Assembly: GCF_024713945.1 (NCBI RefSeq)
Contig: NC_134677.1
Coordinates: 6,389,001 to 6,453,000 of the forward strand
DNA: 64,000 bases
Direction of reading: 5' to 3'
DNA from: Dermatophagoides farinae
Taxonomy: Eukaryota > Arthropoda > Arachnida > Sarcoptiformes > Pyroglyphidae
How positions within the stretch are numbered: the first letter of the stretch is position 1; each line of letters starts with the position of its first letter. Below, in pieces: positions 27,527 through 45,309 of this stretch. The notes beneath the pieces were generated by a model. The model was given only the letters and a program-made list of their open reading frames with translations, was not told the origin of the DNA and did no database searches. Both the position numbers and the translations under genes were made by a program.

Positions 27527-30500
27527 TTATTCGATGTTCATATAATGATAATTGATTCATTCATTTATTTATTCCAAGTTTGTTTATTAGACCTGAGTTG
27601 AAATTTAATGTCAACCTAACGATGATACAATAATGATGATGAGTATGATGGTTTCATCAACAACAACAACAACAACAAAAAAATGTTGATTCGCAGTTTG
27701 CAAAAATATTTTTCGTCCTTTCAATCAACTTTTCATTTTTGATATCATTATATATTGTTAATAATAATAATATTTTTTTTTCATTTCATTTCAGTGATTC
27801 TATGTCACTTTTTAGTGACAAGCAAACATGTATATAATTGGATAATTAGAAAACAAAAACTGGTACACTCAAGCTAATATTAAGGGTGGTTTGGTTAAAA
27901 ATTCCATCGATCGTGGTAAAAGTTTTAGGATTTTTTTTTCATTTTTGTTTCTTGGTACACACCATCGATGAGTGTCTCTTGGCAACCATTAACCACTATT
28001 CATTAAAATAAAACAAAAGAGTGACGACGGCGATGATGAGTAAATTAAATTTAAAAAAAAAATTCAAAATTTTTTTCACCATTATACCCATAAATTTCTG
28101 GGATGGCCCCACTAAAGATTTCATGATTTTGAAATAATATTCTATGAATAAAATATTAATTAATAGTTCCTGCGTGTTCCAATTTGAATTTATGAAATGA
28201 ATTCGTGTATTAAGAATAAAAATAGAAAAAGAATACAAAAAATTCGAGCTTTTTTTCTTTCTAATTCATTATCAATTTAATTGATTATCATGAAAAAACA
28301 ATATGAACCCAATATCAATAATATATCATATCGATATATACATTATTCGATACAATAATGATGTATTATCATTATTCAACTATTATTATTGATGTATATA
28401 TAAACTAATAATCATAATTGAATAGAATTTCATTGGATATTCATTTGCATTTATCATTTTTCTTCATCATGAAGAACAAAAACTAACCATAAACTGAATG
28501 ATTGAATTGAATCCAATAAATAAACAAAAAAATAAATGAAAAAAAATAAATATGTAAATGTAGCAGCATATCACATGAAATAATCAATACATATACAACA
28601 TACATCTACTATTTGGATATTTATTTAGTAGAATTTGAAGATTCATTGACAGACGACTACGATGATGATGATGATGATGATAGCTCGATTATAAATCAAT
28701 TGTATCAAGAAGAAAAATTATATATTCATTGATGAGATAAAACAGAGATGTAATTATATTAATAATGCTGCTGCTTCTGCTGCTGGTGAAGACAAGCATA
28801 ACCAATGAAGTGAAAACAAAAAAAATAACAATCATTCGAATAGTAATAGAATACTGAAATCGATATAATGAAATGTTCAAGAATCTATTCTACAAACACA
28901 TTAATTACTTGCCTACTCATTGATGATGGTTATATATTATGATGATCAGATTCGTATGATGATCATGTGAAGGGTTTTCCATCCCTTCATCTGTAGAAAT
29001 AACCAAAAAAAATTCTCAATGAAAAAAAAAATGAAAAGAATCTTTTTTTTTGCCTCTTTTCATTTGAGGATATTATATTTTGGCTATTTCTACAACGGAA
29101 AACTTCAATTGGCAGCATATTAGTTCATTGATAAATAATTGAAATATCAAACACAAACACATACACACACACACCACATTGACAACAAATAAGCACTAGA
29201 ATTACCGTTCGGATGATGGTTAATGTAAAATGATCTCATTGATGGTGATCATCATCAACAACACAAAAAAAAATTGATCGAATTTTTTTCTCCGTCCATC
29301 AAACATCACGATAATGTATGAATTTCACATTTTTACATCACAAATCATTTTTTTCTGTATATATCACTTTCAAATATCAAGAAAATATTTTTTTTTCATG
29401 TTAATCAATAATAATGTGGAATGACAAAAAAAATAAATAAATGATTCTACCTTTTTTCAATAATTCTTCTTTGATTGTCGATTTATGTTGATGTTGATCA
29501 TAAATTCGGCACAAACACATAGAAAAATAAATGGATAGAACACATACACAGACACACAATATTTATTTATTCACATTTTAAGGGATAAAAAGTTACGAAA
29601 AAAAATTGATACAACTTGAATGAACAGATTCGAACAAACCACCGATCATCATCAAACACTATCTTAGATATCCGGAATAGAGAAAAAAATGAAAGATAAA
29701 AAAAATATAAAAAACAATATTAGAAAGAATATATTTCAAGAATAAAGGCGCCAAGTCAACATTTGCCGCTTTTATGTTCAATGTCTATGTGATAATTGCA
29801 ACAAAGTTCTTGAACCGTCTGTGCCAATGAAAGAGAAAGTGAAAGAGAGAGAGAGAGAGAAGCTCTCACTCTCTAGGGTTTTTTGCCCAAGCCATGTAAC
29901 TGATCAACCAGGATCCTCTATCTTGGATGAATGTTTGTGTGTGTGTGTGCATTTGTATTACCATAGAGGCGTCAATCTTTCGAATACCCCAAAATTTCGA
30001 AAGCAACAGTAACATTAACAATAACAATAACAACAACTTAAATCGGTAGACTACTACTGCCTTTGATATTGGTTTTATTTTCTCCGGTTCTGGGATTCTC
30101 TTTCTGTGTTATAAATTGAAGCCTTATACATGACAAGACTTATATTATTATTATTATTATTCGATATCCTAGACGCTTCTGCGCGCCAATTCAAGGCAAC
30201 GCATGAACAACAAAATGAACGAAAATAAAAAAAAACAGGGAAAAAAGTAAAATAATAAAAATAAGATACACACAAACATTGAAAAACAAAAATATACCGG
30301 AATATTCAATATTTTTTTTTGTTTTGACCAATATTGCTGTTGTTTGTATCCACATCTACATCGGAAAAAAGTAAACAATTTTCCAAATGACCGACATCCA
30401 AATATAGCAAATTAGCAATGATAATAATCAGTGGTATTTCATTTGAAATCGTCTTGTTAGCTTCTGTTTAGAAGAATACGAAAACAATGACATTACCAAT

Positions 30501-32531
30501 CAGAAAACGTACGAGAGTAAAGAAAAAAAAACTGAAAAGAATAAATAACAACTCGCTTCGCTTGTGTGTGTGTGTGTGTAAAAGTCTAATCAAAGAAAAA
30601 CAAAAAAAAAATTCCACACTGTCTCATTTAATTTCTTTCCAGTTATTTTTCCCTCGTCCGTTTTATAATTAGTTTTATTCGGGTAATCTAAACTTGAAAA
30701 AAAACTATTCAATGCGTATGTATGTGTGTGTGTGCGTGGGTGTGCATTTTTTTCAATATATGAAAATCGGTATCCAATTCAACCCGTGTATTATAAACAT
30801 TTTTATTGATATTCATTCATTTATTCTAATTATTGTGTGTGAATTGCGGTATGGTTTATACCATGGCCAAACATTGGAATTTAAGAAATTTTTTTTTCTT
30901 TCTTTCCATCTTTTTGCATTCATTAAAACAACAGAGAAAAAAAAATAAAAGTTCATCTTCGATGTAAACAAATACAAATTACAAAAGAAAATACTGACAG
31001 ATCGATTTTTTTTCAGTTGCCATTCTCAGTTTTTTTTTTTGATTTTGATTTTGATTTTGTTTCCATATAGCTGAACGTTTAGTGGTGGTTCGAATCAAAT
31101 CAACAAAAACATCTATGTATTAGTCAATGATGAAACGATTGGCATATGGGCGTATGTGTATATAATAGAACTAGAAAAAAAATGAATAGAGAGTCAAATA
31201 TTGATTCAAGCGATATGGACTCAAATGATGCTTATGTGTGATACAGACAAGATCGTTTTGATTGATAACGGAAATGTGTTTTCCAATGAACAACAACAAA
31301 CAACAACAACAACAGAAAAAAAACCGAAAATTCGTTCAACAACACTATCAAGATGGATTCAAACATAAAATACAAACATTAATTAATCATATACAATCTA
31401 TATTGATCGGATTATATAAAATGTTTGAGCTTTCGTATTATTATTATTATTGCTTCCAATGTAATATTTGTAAGTAAATCTATATTTCCGTCTGTGGTTG
31501 TTGGTTTGTGATAATCTTTTAGCCTTTATTATTATTATTATTTAGTAACATTTCAAATGCCACAAATCGTCATCTTTGATATTTTTGGTATATGGGATGA
31601 ATTTTGATATATCCAGAAATAATTCTTTCATACTTGTTTTAGTGCATACAATGTAAAAAGAAAATGGAAAAAAAGAAAAACCAAAAAATAAAAAATAAAA
31701 TTCAAGTATTCACCCTCATTCCTCCCCCCATCCAGTCCCACATAAATCAATGCACCGGAACATTTTTTTTTTATTTTTAAAATTTTTTCCGCATTTTTCA
31801 TTTCTAAACGGATGCAGTTTGTCGATTCTGAATAATGCTAGAATTTCCTTATTCTGATCATTCTTTCATTCATTCATTCATTGAAAATTAGGTAAATACA
31901 GACACATTAAAAGAGGAAAATACTGGGGGAAAAATGGCAATAGATTTACCGAATTGAACATATGCTCATCTATGGTTAGAATATAATTGGCAAAAAAAAA
32001 CTTTTTTGTTTGATTTTCAAAATGTATGGCAATCAATTTGTTTTGTTTCACCAAAAAAAAAAAAAAAAAACAAAACAGAAAAAAAAACTCAATTCGATTG
32101 TTGGTCAAACAAACTTATTCACTAATAACAAACAGATGGATTAATGCTATGCATGTATGCATTGCACGACCTTTAACTAACTACCCGATTGGTTTGTATT
32201 ATTTAAATAATTCAAGATTATATCGTTCATCCATCTATCTATTCGTCATCACCAGTAACAACATCGCCATCATTTATAAACACCGTGAAGAAGAAAAAAA
32301 AATTGTCATTGACTTAATGAAAATTTGTTCGTTTTTTGTCGTCCAATTAGAGAACGCTTGAATTTTTTTTTTCGTTTCTCTTTTTTTTTATTATTATCAT
32401 TGGTAAGCAAAATAGCAACAAAAATTTCACCAGTCAGAAATGTCATTGTGGTTGTCCAAATTGTGTTTCTCTTTCCGAAAAGAATAGATCAAGTGTTTCA
32501 CATTGTATTTTTTTTCTGTGTTTGTCTGCTC

Positions 32532-32555
32532 GTGTGTGTGTGTGTGTGTGTGTGT
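32532..32555. repeat. GT microsatellite
   Basis: Uninterrupted (GT)12 run in the long spacer. Confidence 0.9.
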
Positions 32556-33514
32556 TTATTTGATAAAATGACAGAAGATTTAAGTTTTTTTAATCAACAA
32601 TAGTTTAAATGGAAAAAATTTCTTTATTACAAAATAAATGCAGACACATACATTGTACAGTGTCATATGTCCCTGGGGAAGAATGAATTTTTTTTTCTAT
32701 TAGTTTCTTCTTGTGACCGACGATGAAAAATGAGTGAGAATAAAAAGTGAAAAAAATAAGCAGATGCAATTTGTTTTTGAAGGTGTCCAACGGATGAATG
32801 ATCATATTTTGTTAAATGGTGATGCTAACGGCAACAAGAAATGAAACAACAACAACAACAGATAAGATGATTTAAAAAAAAAATCAATTAGAAAAGTAAA
32901 TAATTTTTTCACGAATTTTCAGCCAACCTAAAAATGGTGGTTCGATTTTATTTCATTTTATTATTATCAAATATAGAGGGAAAAAAATTTAATTTTTTGC
33001 TGATTTTGAAAAAAAAATTTATAATTAAATGCCATTTTTGATATAATTTTTTCATCATGAAAAAAAATTCACAGAATTTGCTTGTGTATGCTTTTGTAGT
33101 TTTTTTAGCATTCGACTGATTTGATCATTTATCCAGAAGAATGATGATTATCGGATTGGATCAAATGGTCACAAATTTTCTTCAATCATACACTATTGCT
33201 GTTATTGGGGGGGGTTTTGTTATACAATTATGGATATAAAAAATCTGCTCCATAAAATTGGTTACCATTAACAGACAATACAATTATCATGAGATGGAAT
33301 AACATGGATGATGCCTTATCCTACCAAACAAATAAGCAAAAAAAAAATTGTGGCCGATGTTCCATCAAAATGACCAACACGTATGAAGAATAAATATGAA
33401 AAAAAACAGTAAGATTATTGGACATTTTCAGCATAGAATTATATTTGTTTAAATGTGTATGTGTGTTCAACTACATTAATAATGATGATGATTAGCTATG
33501 TTTTCATTTCTTAG

Positions 33515-34607
33515 CTAGTTTTTAGCTGTTGTTTTGGATATGTTTGCCGCGTCCATCCAATGTTTGATCAATTGTTTTTGATCATCATCAAAACTACATA
33601 ATCGTTCCAATATGGACCAACCTTTTTTGGCTGTTGTCAATAAATATTCATTGTCTGGCTGAAATGAATGTGTATAGGCCCCCAAAGTGAGTGATTGAGC
33701 AATTCGCGCTCGGGCACAGATTAATATATTGTTAATATCTTGATTGTCCAACGATATTAGACTACAATAGCCTTGTAGTACAAACTTTGGAGCTTCTAGA
33801 ATGCAATCGAAATCAGTGTCTAATAACATAACATAAGCAATGAAAATTGCTATATCATATATACGAGGCCCATAGAATATGTCGCCAAAGTCAATAAGTC
33901 CATATATTTGGTATGCATTATCGATTTTGCGAACAATAATGTTCTGTTCATTGAAATCTCCATGCAAATATGATTGTTTCATCGAATCCAATGACGATAC
34001 AATTATTTGTTCAAAATCTTTTACACATTTTAAAACTAATTCATTTCGAGAAGGAATTTTTATATAGTTAAGATAATCATACAGTTTTGGAACATTTGCT
34101 AGACTCCAGAAAAATTTTCTCGTACGTATAACTTTATCATCAAATTTTTCTAATGCCAAATCGATACGGGCCAGAAATTGGCCACAACCAATAAGTAATT
34201 GTCGTTCAATCGGTACGTTATATAGAATAATTCCATCCACATAAGCGAATAGACGGATTGCAAAAGTTTTCGCCGGATTGACAGGATTATTCATGGGTAA
34301 TTGAATACGCGCCAAATAATCTCCATGGATATTCTTGATTGGACATGGAACATTGAAATTTTGGCTTGAAAGAAAAAGAATCATATTATTTTGACCATTC
34401 AATAGACCGGGCTGTTCGCTATCATAAGAATTAGTCATTTTTAGCACGAATTTATCGCCATTACTAGTGTGGACAATATAATTACGATCATCATAACTAT
34501 TCAATTCTTTAACACGTTCAACATGGATGTCGTAGTATGTTGCACACAAAGTGATTATATCTTGATCACCAAGTAATGGTGGTTTTGTTTGTTCGTTCTG
34601 TTCGCCA

Positions 34608-34641
<34 letters not shown>

Positions 34642-34654
34642 CCATGTTCATCAT
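33515..34654 (-). CDS. HYKK: Hydroxylysine kinase-like aminoglycoside phosphotransferase-fold protein
   Basis: Homologous in pattern to HYKK (AGPHD1), which phosphorylates 5-hydroxy-L-lysine with GTP in lysine and collagen breakdown. A single uninterrupted reading frame covers the fold. The N-lobe has LNSYDDRNYIV and KFVLKMTN with the probable nucleotide-binding Lys. The catalytic loop is SYLHGDFNEQNIIV (Asp and Asn of the HGD..N motif), followed by the metal-binding GLIDFGD. The C-lobe has ARARIAQSLTLGAY and LLTTAKKGWSILERL, close to HYKK. The start is set at 34654 (MMNMEQ), just before a ten-Gln run. The frame stays open to 34747, adding about 31 hydrophobic residues that could be a targeting segment or upstream UTR. 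The lack of introns, unlike most neighbours, and the isolated position in spacer DNA could reflect a retrocopy. Function is inferred from family resemblance. Confidence 0.87.
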
Positions 34655-37318
34655 TTGGAGTGTTGTAAATAATTTATCTATATTATAGAATAGAATAGAA
34701 AAGATATTTATATATGGAAACAATCGGAATAGATCGGAGATCATCATTATAATAGAATAAAAATCATTTTATGTGCATGAATATACATAAGACATACAAG
34801 CTGTTTATATATAAACTTGTCGAGAATGGTAAGAATGACGACTTAAAATTCATTTCGTGCACTATTCTTCACATACACATTGTACACCATTTATTGTGTA
34901 ATAATAGAATAAAAAAAATAAGGGTTCCTTCAACGATATAATATTGAAGTATAATAAAAAATTACAATGATGATGATGATGATGATGATGATGACGACGA
35001 CACTATTAGCAAGCAATAGTATATCAACCAAAAACAACGATGTAAGAACAAAAAATCAAAATGATGCATGCAATAAAAAGAAAACAACAATACAAAAGCA
35101 TCTTAACATTTTTCTTTCTAAAAAATCTATCATCAGAGCATTACAGTATTTTTGTGATCCAAAATTGCTTGTTTTTTTCTGTTTTCTGTTCCCTATAAAA
35201 AAAATATCGTTTCGACTCTCTTTCTGTTTTGTTAGTATATATTCTGTTTATTTGCTTTTTGAAATCCTTATAGAGTAGAGGTTTTTTTTTCTCTATTGTT
35301 CAAATGATAAGGATCGACTAACTTGATGTAAAAGCATAATGAATATAAAGAGTATATTAACCATGTTCTTGTCTGTGTGTGTGTGTATTTCTATCTTCCT
35401 TTCTAACATGTATCCTAAATATGACATTCAAATTTTCGATAATACGATTGTTAACTATTTGGCCATATATCCGAATATATCAATTTCAATTGACAAATAT
35501 GCGTTGGTGTATTGATAATAGTGATATTAATAAGAAATAATATGGAATTCGACCAATATCCTTATTAAACATTGACAATATAAAATTATATGATCATAGA
35601 TGTGTTTGGTAAATGTCATGTGATAATTTATCATATTAGGATGATCTAATTTTACTGTCTGAACATCAAACATTAACATATCTAATCATTGATAATAATG
35701 AAACTAGATTATTATATAGTTACAATGATGAATTGAGAAATTCGTTTTTCTTTTTCGTTAAACAATAAGATTTTTACGAAATAAACTAGAAAAATTTTAT
35801 AAACTTTTTTTCTCTAGATCAATTTTTCATCAGGAATATATGGAAAATGAATCTGTTCATATTAAAAAAAAGTTCCAACCATAGTAATAATGTAAAATTT
35901 CATGGCAATTCATTTCTCTCATTGTTTCCTTGTTGTTTCGTATCCATGTAAACAATGTATTCACATATTCAAACATCTATGCAGTGAATATAACCACCAA
36001 AAAAAAAAAACAAAGCCAAAAATTTTAATGAAATTTTGATTAAAATTATTATCAAACAAACAACATATGCATAAACTAATGCATCCAATTCCATAATATT
36101 AACAAACAAACAAGCTATTTTTGATGAAATTACATATATTCACACACACACACACACACACATACAATATGAATAAAATTTTCAAAAAGTTTCTATTTAT
36201 TATCTTTTTGTTTTGATTCAATAGATGAAAGTTAAAAATATGAATGAATGAAATTTCTGGAAAAAAAACCAAGAAGAATAATGAAAAAGAAAAACTTGAA
36301 TTGGATTGTGCGTTTGAATGGATTTTTTGTTTTGTTTTGTTTCAAAATTCAAAGTTCTATACCTTGTCCTCCTCCCAAACATCTCGTTTTTCAACATATT
36401 ACACATGGTTGAACAAAACAAAAAAGAGAAAAATAGAAAGTAGAGTTTTTTTCTTTAATTCTATTCGGTTTTTTATGGTTCATCACGGGTAAGGAGGGAA
36501 CATCCATTACCATTTATTTATCTATATATACCTGAATGTTTGATGTCTATGTACATGGATCTGAACATTATCTGGTAGAATCATCTTTTTTTTATTTATT
36601 TTATCTTTTTTGTTTGTTGGGAAAAAAGCTGAAAATTGAACCAATTCTAACACACATCCTGTCTATTATCATTTGTTTTATATCTGAATCTAATAAAATA
36701 TCATGTAACAATTTTTCATGTTTTGTTCAATGTTTGTCACAATATTTTCTCACTGAATGATTCGTTGCAATATACATGAGAATGGTGAAAAACAAACGAA
36801 ACAAAAAATTTCCACTGAAAATAAAGTGGTAAACCCAAACAAATATTCAATAGAAATTTGTATTGCAATTTAGATTCTGTGGTGGTTTATTCTGAGAAAA
36901 AAAAACTTTTTTTCCAGTTCACTCTCTTTTTTCTTTTTATACATGAAAAATGCTATATTCATTTTGAATCTAACAAGTTGATTTACCAAAACAGTTGAGC
37001 TAATTTGATCAGCTACTCTAATCACGCACAGAGAGTTATGCAATAGTAAATTTGTGATCAAATAACAGTGAAATCATTATTGAATGAATTTTTCATTCCA
37101 TATGACCGATTCTTGACGGAAAATAATAATAATCTTGTTTGAAAATAAAAATATCCTTTGAATTTTTATCCTATTTGATTGTTGAAACCATAATAAATAC
37201 AAAATTTTGTAACACAAAAGATATATATGAACCTAATTATAAGTGTGTAGTTGCATGCATATATTTACAAACGAACTACTCTCAATCAATTAATATAAAA
37301 ATATAGATTCTTGCCATA
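34655..37318. other. Spacer between astacin and HYKK genes
   Basis: AT-rich, with an ATG-triplet run at 34968-34993, a CA microsatellite at 36141-36162 and many A/T runs. It must hold the HYKK promoter and the astacin 3' UTR. No coding sequence was recognised. Confidence 0.4.
36141..36162. repeat. CA microsatellite
   Basis: Uninterrupted (CA)11 run in spacer DNA. Confidence 0.9.
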
Positions 37319-39095
37319 TTAAATCAGAGTGGTTGGAATGAATGAATGAAACATTGAAACATAAGGTATATTTGGAGAATTAAAATGGGCAATCGATGAT
37401 CGAGGTGAATCAAGTAATAGATGGCGAAGTCTGTTTCGTTGTGCATATGGTGGTGACGTATCAGCTATCGGTTGCATTTCTTGAGGTAATTGATTATTAT
37501 AATTCCTAAAATGATTTCTATGATGATGACCAAATTGATTAAAATGTGGATTAATTTGTCGATGATTATGGTTATTTGATTCAAATGTATTTTCATCAAT
37601 ATCAATTTCATTATCATCAATGGCATCATCGATGTAATTATCTTCAAAATCATCTTTCTTATGACATTTGTAAAGGAAATTAATTTTAGATATATCTAAT
37701 TCGGATGGACAATCAAGCCCTCGACATCGTAAATAGGGCACAGGACGTTTTGGAAGGATGGTTGGTTTACGATTCTTTGAGAATGCATATTGACGATAAT
37801 GCATGACAGACATTAGATCGTAAGGAAATCCATTATCAGCCAAATAATCGGATTCATGTTTACGAAAATTTCGTTTAGCGGCTAGAAAAAAAAATTTGTT
37901 CAAATCAAAACAATTAATATTGTCAGAAAAAAATATACTCACTTGGTTTAATATTGTTCCAAACAATTTCAACATGTTCATCTCTGTCTGGGCGTGATTG
38001 TTCATGAATGAAACCCACAGAATGCATTAGTTCATGCGTAACCGTTTCGATGCCATAGCAACCTTGTCCAAGTATTACCCATTGTTGTCCACCAATTTTA
38101 CCGACATGTGCCGCACATCCTGGACCACGTTTGATGAGCACGTAATCATGATCGTTTGGTTTTTTCGGTACAAAACGTATACATGTCCTTTCTTGTAGTA
38201 TCATCATACCTCGAGCAATAGCAGCTCGTTCATCATCGGTAAATTTATTTTCCATAACATAAGGAATACGACCATAAGGCCATCTTTTCGCCGTATACAA
38301 TGAAATCTATTATGATTGGTAATTGATTGATTACTATTATTATTTTCATTTTTCAAATAGGTAAAATAACTATATTTTTGAAATTTTTTCACTTACCTTT
38401 TTCTCATCACTTTCTTGTATCATCATATCACCTTCATAATAAGTATAATGCATCTCTGGATCATTTAACGGCATTATAACTGAAGCTTTTGGTTCCATTT
38501 CACTAAATGACATGTTCTTTGCACGATAAAAATCATCGGGCAATAAAAAAGTAGTGTCAACAGCAGCAGCACTGTTAACAATGTTGTTTTGTTGATGAAA
38601 ACGTCTCACTATCGTCATTGATGGATGAAACTTTGAATAAGATTATTTTTGTTACAGATTTTAAAAGCTTATTAAGTAACGCACATGAAATGTATGAACA
38701 TTCATCATTGCTATCACTATATGGCTAATAGACAATACAGATCAAGTGTACCTCATTTATTGAATTAGATCATAGGATAGATAGGTAAATTTTTGGAACT
38801 ACCTGAAAAAAATATGTATACTTGCATTGAATAGTTAATTTTGAAAATTATTCAAAAGATATAATTACTACAGCAACGAACAAAATGAAAACCCTAATTA
38901 ATAGGTGCCTGTTATCCAGGTTAACAAAACATTCAATTTTATTTGTGTATCTTTCTTTTGAAAATTAGTTGCAGATTGTTGAACGTTCATTATCATAATA
39001 CATGAATTTTTAAAATTTTTTTTACCTTTTCGATAGGAATTAGTTGGAACAATCACTAACAGAATGGCGATTGTGTGAAAGACTAGCATTCGCAT
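37319..39095 (-). CDS. Astacin-family (M12A) zinc metalloprotease, 4 exons, about 402 aa
   Basis: Secreted zinc endopeptidase zymogen. Exons: 39095-39026 (signal peptide MRMLVFHTIAILLVIV), 38608-38397, 38306-37943, 37881-37319; phases fit. The propeptide contains YYEGDM, matching the FxGD aspartate-switch motif whose Asp ligates zinc in the latent enzyme. The mature domain begins near the end of exon 2 or the start of exon 3 (AKRWPYGRIPYVM). It carries the zinc signature HELMHSVGFIHEQSRPDRDE with the three His and the catalytic Glu, and the Met-turn SVMHY with the Tyr zinc ligand. The disulfide cysteines CIRF, CAAH, CYGIE and CRGLDC are present. After the catalytic domain there is no CUB, EGF or ShK domain, only a 100-residue Asp/Asn/His-rich tail. 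The exon 1 to exon 2 junction is the least certain, because the acceptor at 38609 lacks a strong pyrimidine tract. Substrate is unknown. Confidence 0.92.
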
Positions 39096-39246
39096 AGTGT
39101 AACGGTTAAATTAGAAAAAAAACAAAGCAGAATTCAAACAAACAATTCAAGGCACGATGAAAATTTTGGAATTGTTTCCAACAAATCAGTATCAAATACT
39201 GTCGAATATTTGATTGAATAAATGATGAAGCAATGATGGAATGATT

Positions 39247-39280
<34 letters not shown>

Positions 39281-41764
39281 CGGTGATGATGATGAAAATG
39301 ACAAAAATGGCCAAACAAGATTATTATCGAATATCATGTCATCAGATTCGTTTCAGAAACAATATATCACACATATAAAACAAAAAATATGAGAGCCAAA
39401 TAGATGAAGGAAAAAAATCATCGCCACCAATCCCATCAACGATCAATTCGACTATGTTCCCATTTGGATAAACAAGTAATATTTGTTTGATTTCATTAAA
39501 TATTTTTGTGTTTAGTCGAGTTTGTTGTTATTTGGTTGTAACTGTTTATTTGTTCGTATTTTCGACCAACAGCTAGACACAGACAGTGATATACTTTGAC
39601 ATCAATTTTTTGTGACAAAGTATCATTGGTGACATTTCGGGTCAATAATAGATTTTGAAACAAAATAAAATACAAGAGAAAAATAGAGTAACGATTTGGG
39701 TCCGTTTGTTTATTCCCGAATAATGACAGAGATGAAAAAAAAATAAAAGAGAAACTTGCTGACATGATCTTTCTTTTTTTTTTTTGTTCTTTGTACTTGT
39801 AATCGGTTGCAACCGAATTGTCTTTGATGGTTTTTCTTTTCTTTCCTTCACCATATGCACTTTCGTTTACGTTGAGAGATAACATGAACTCTATGATTTT
39901 TTTTCTCGCCTAAAATATTTTACAATCATATAAGTACCAATGCCAATTCAATGAAAGCTCATTTCAATTTTTTGTTTTTGTTTTTGTTTTTTTTTCATAA
40001 ATTGTTCCAAATTAATTTATTTAAGTCGGTGTCAAGGTGTCAAATCTCAATCGTGATCATTTCACGAGATTTGATAATAATTTCTCTCTACACATCAAAA
40101 GAGTATGGCCCGAAAAAATTATTATCAACAAAATATAGAAAACAAAGATAATAACCAAAATTCTATGTGACAATTGTTGTTTCGAAAATCATTCAATTGA
40201 GTTATGATTTCCAAACTTTCATTTCTTTGTTGTTAATTAATTAATGATTTATATATAATAATAATATAATAATTTTATCATAGTCATCATCATCATCATC
40301 ATCGTTTCAAGAGTTTAATAGAATACAGAAACACCGGGAAATTTATTATTTATTAAACAATCGATCCATGTTTGCCAACATGTTAGAAATATGATGTGTT
40401 GTGTTGAGTTTTAAACTATCACATCATCAAAAACGATGACTTAGAATATAATAGGATGTAGGATAAAAAAGACGGATGACATGACACTTTTTTTTTCTTT
40501 ATTGATATTTATTATTTGATAATTATGGTTCATATATTGTTTAGGCCAAGAACAAAAAAAAAAAAAAAAAGATAGAGAGAAGAAAACACAAAAACATGAA
40601 TAAAGCAATACAAGAAACAATACAATGCAAATAGTGTTGTTTGATTTCGAAAGAGTTATTACATAATATGTAATGAATGAATTATATGTTAAATGAAAGC
40701 ATATGGACAATAATAATGTTCATTTCCGTGTGTATATTATGTTTGAGTGAGTGTATTCGATGTTCAGTCATTTCAATTTAAATCAATTTTGGATCAATCG
40801 ATTCAGTAAGAAGAAAAACGAAAAAAAAATTAGTCATGGCAAACCTTTTTTGTAGAATGAAAACTCTATTGTATTCTATACACACATTTGGGCGTAGATA
40901 AAACTAGGTGAAACATTACATAACACGTGTATTGTATTTTGAAAATATTTTTTTTCTTTGTTTTTTACTTTTATCGTCCCCTCATCCATATATTTTTCGT
41001 TTGTTTGTTGTTGAACAATGAATCCACATGAATGAGTGAATGAATGAATGAATGTTGTAAGCAACCAAAATATCATAAAAACATTAATTTCTCCAATTCA
41101 AGTGATTATAATATGATTCTTATATATCAATGCAACAAACGAGTTAAAATTGAAATTCAATCATGCATAAAATTTGTTTTTTTGCGCTTTTTCTTGGTGA
41201 CGAAACAAATTTACAATTATCCTCTATATATTGATGATAATATTAAAAGTAATTAGAATGATGAATGATATGAGGCTGTTATGTGAAGATGTGGCAAACA
41301 CAACCAAATTTTTGCAATAGTATCATGTAGTTTTGTTTCAATTCATTCAGAGAAAGAGAGAGTAATTTGAAAGAGAAAGATATGTTTTGGTTGCAAAATT
41401 TGTTCAAAATTTTTTTGACGTTAAAATCTTTGGTCAGAAACGGAAAATAAAAAGAAACCCTGAAAACAATCATCTAATCATAACTATTTCTCAAAGTAAT
41501 GGATTAAATTAGTTTTGTTTGAAACAACAAGAGTAAATTACCAATCACGGGAGAGTTCAAAGATTAATATCATTGGTAATGAAAGCTATGGTTTAGATGG
41601 ACAACGATATATTATCAATGAATGGGGATGAAAATAAAATTATCTCAAAGTCACTTAATTCACAACCTTAATAAACATTTTGACTTTTGTGTTTCATAAT
41701 AGGAAAAAGAATACTAATCGATTGGTCCATTTTGGTCGTTCAGATTGAATCATAGATCAAACTA
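39096..41764. other. Spacer between MFSD6 and astacin genes
   Basis: AT-rich spacer with a TGA-triplet array at 39247-39294, TTTTTG repeats near 39965-39990, a poly-A tract near 40555-40570, GAAT repeats near 41035-41053 and many T-runs. Reading frames are low-complexity. It includes the astacin promoter and the MFSD6 3' UTR. Confidence 0.4.
39247..39294. repeat. TGA trinucleotide repeat
   Basis: About 48 bp of TGA/ATG triplets with one CGG interruption. Read on the minus strand it produces a spurious poly-His reading frame. Confidence 0.9.

Positions 41765-45309
<3,545 letters not shown>

Larger units (their letters stand above)
23907..33514. other. 9.6-kb stretch without recognised coding sequence
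   Basis: AT-rich DNA dominated by A- and T-runs, CA/GT repeats (26017-26040, 27507-27526, 32532-32555), TCTA repeats near 27218-27250, GATTTT repeats near 31040-31060 and GAT/CAA triplet runs. Short reading frames here are low-complexity and carry no domain. A GC-richer pocket with GGCGCC lies at about 29745-29775 and another with GCGCGCC near 30180. The upstream end probably includes the 5' UTR and promoter of the ankyrin gene. I see no RNA gene. Confidence 0.45.

Noticed and set aside
29821-30012. Short plus-strand frame with Glu/Arg repeats
   Set aside because: Created by a GA-rich simple repeat and a GT repeat.
31075-31110. GGTTCGAATC, resembling a tRNA T-arm
   Set aside because: No matching acceptor stem, anticodon arm or D-arm was found around it.
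24000-33500. Repeated short motifs considered as a CRISPR or satellite array
   Set aside because: The repeats are di-, tri- and hexanucleotide microsatellites without regular spacers, and the genome is eukaryotic.
39106-39318. Minus-strand frame encoding a long His run
   Set aside because: Direct product of the TGA/ATG triplet microsatellite.
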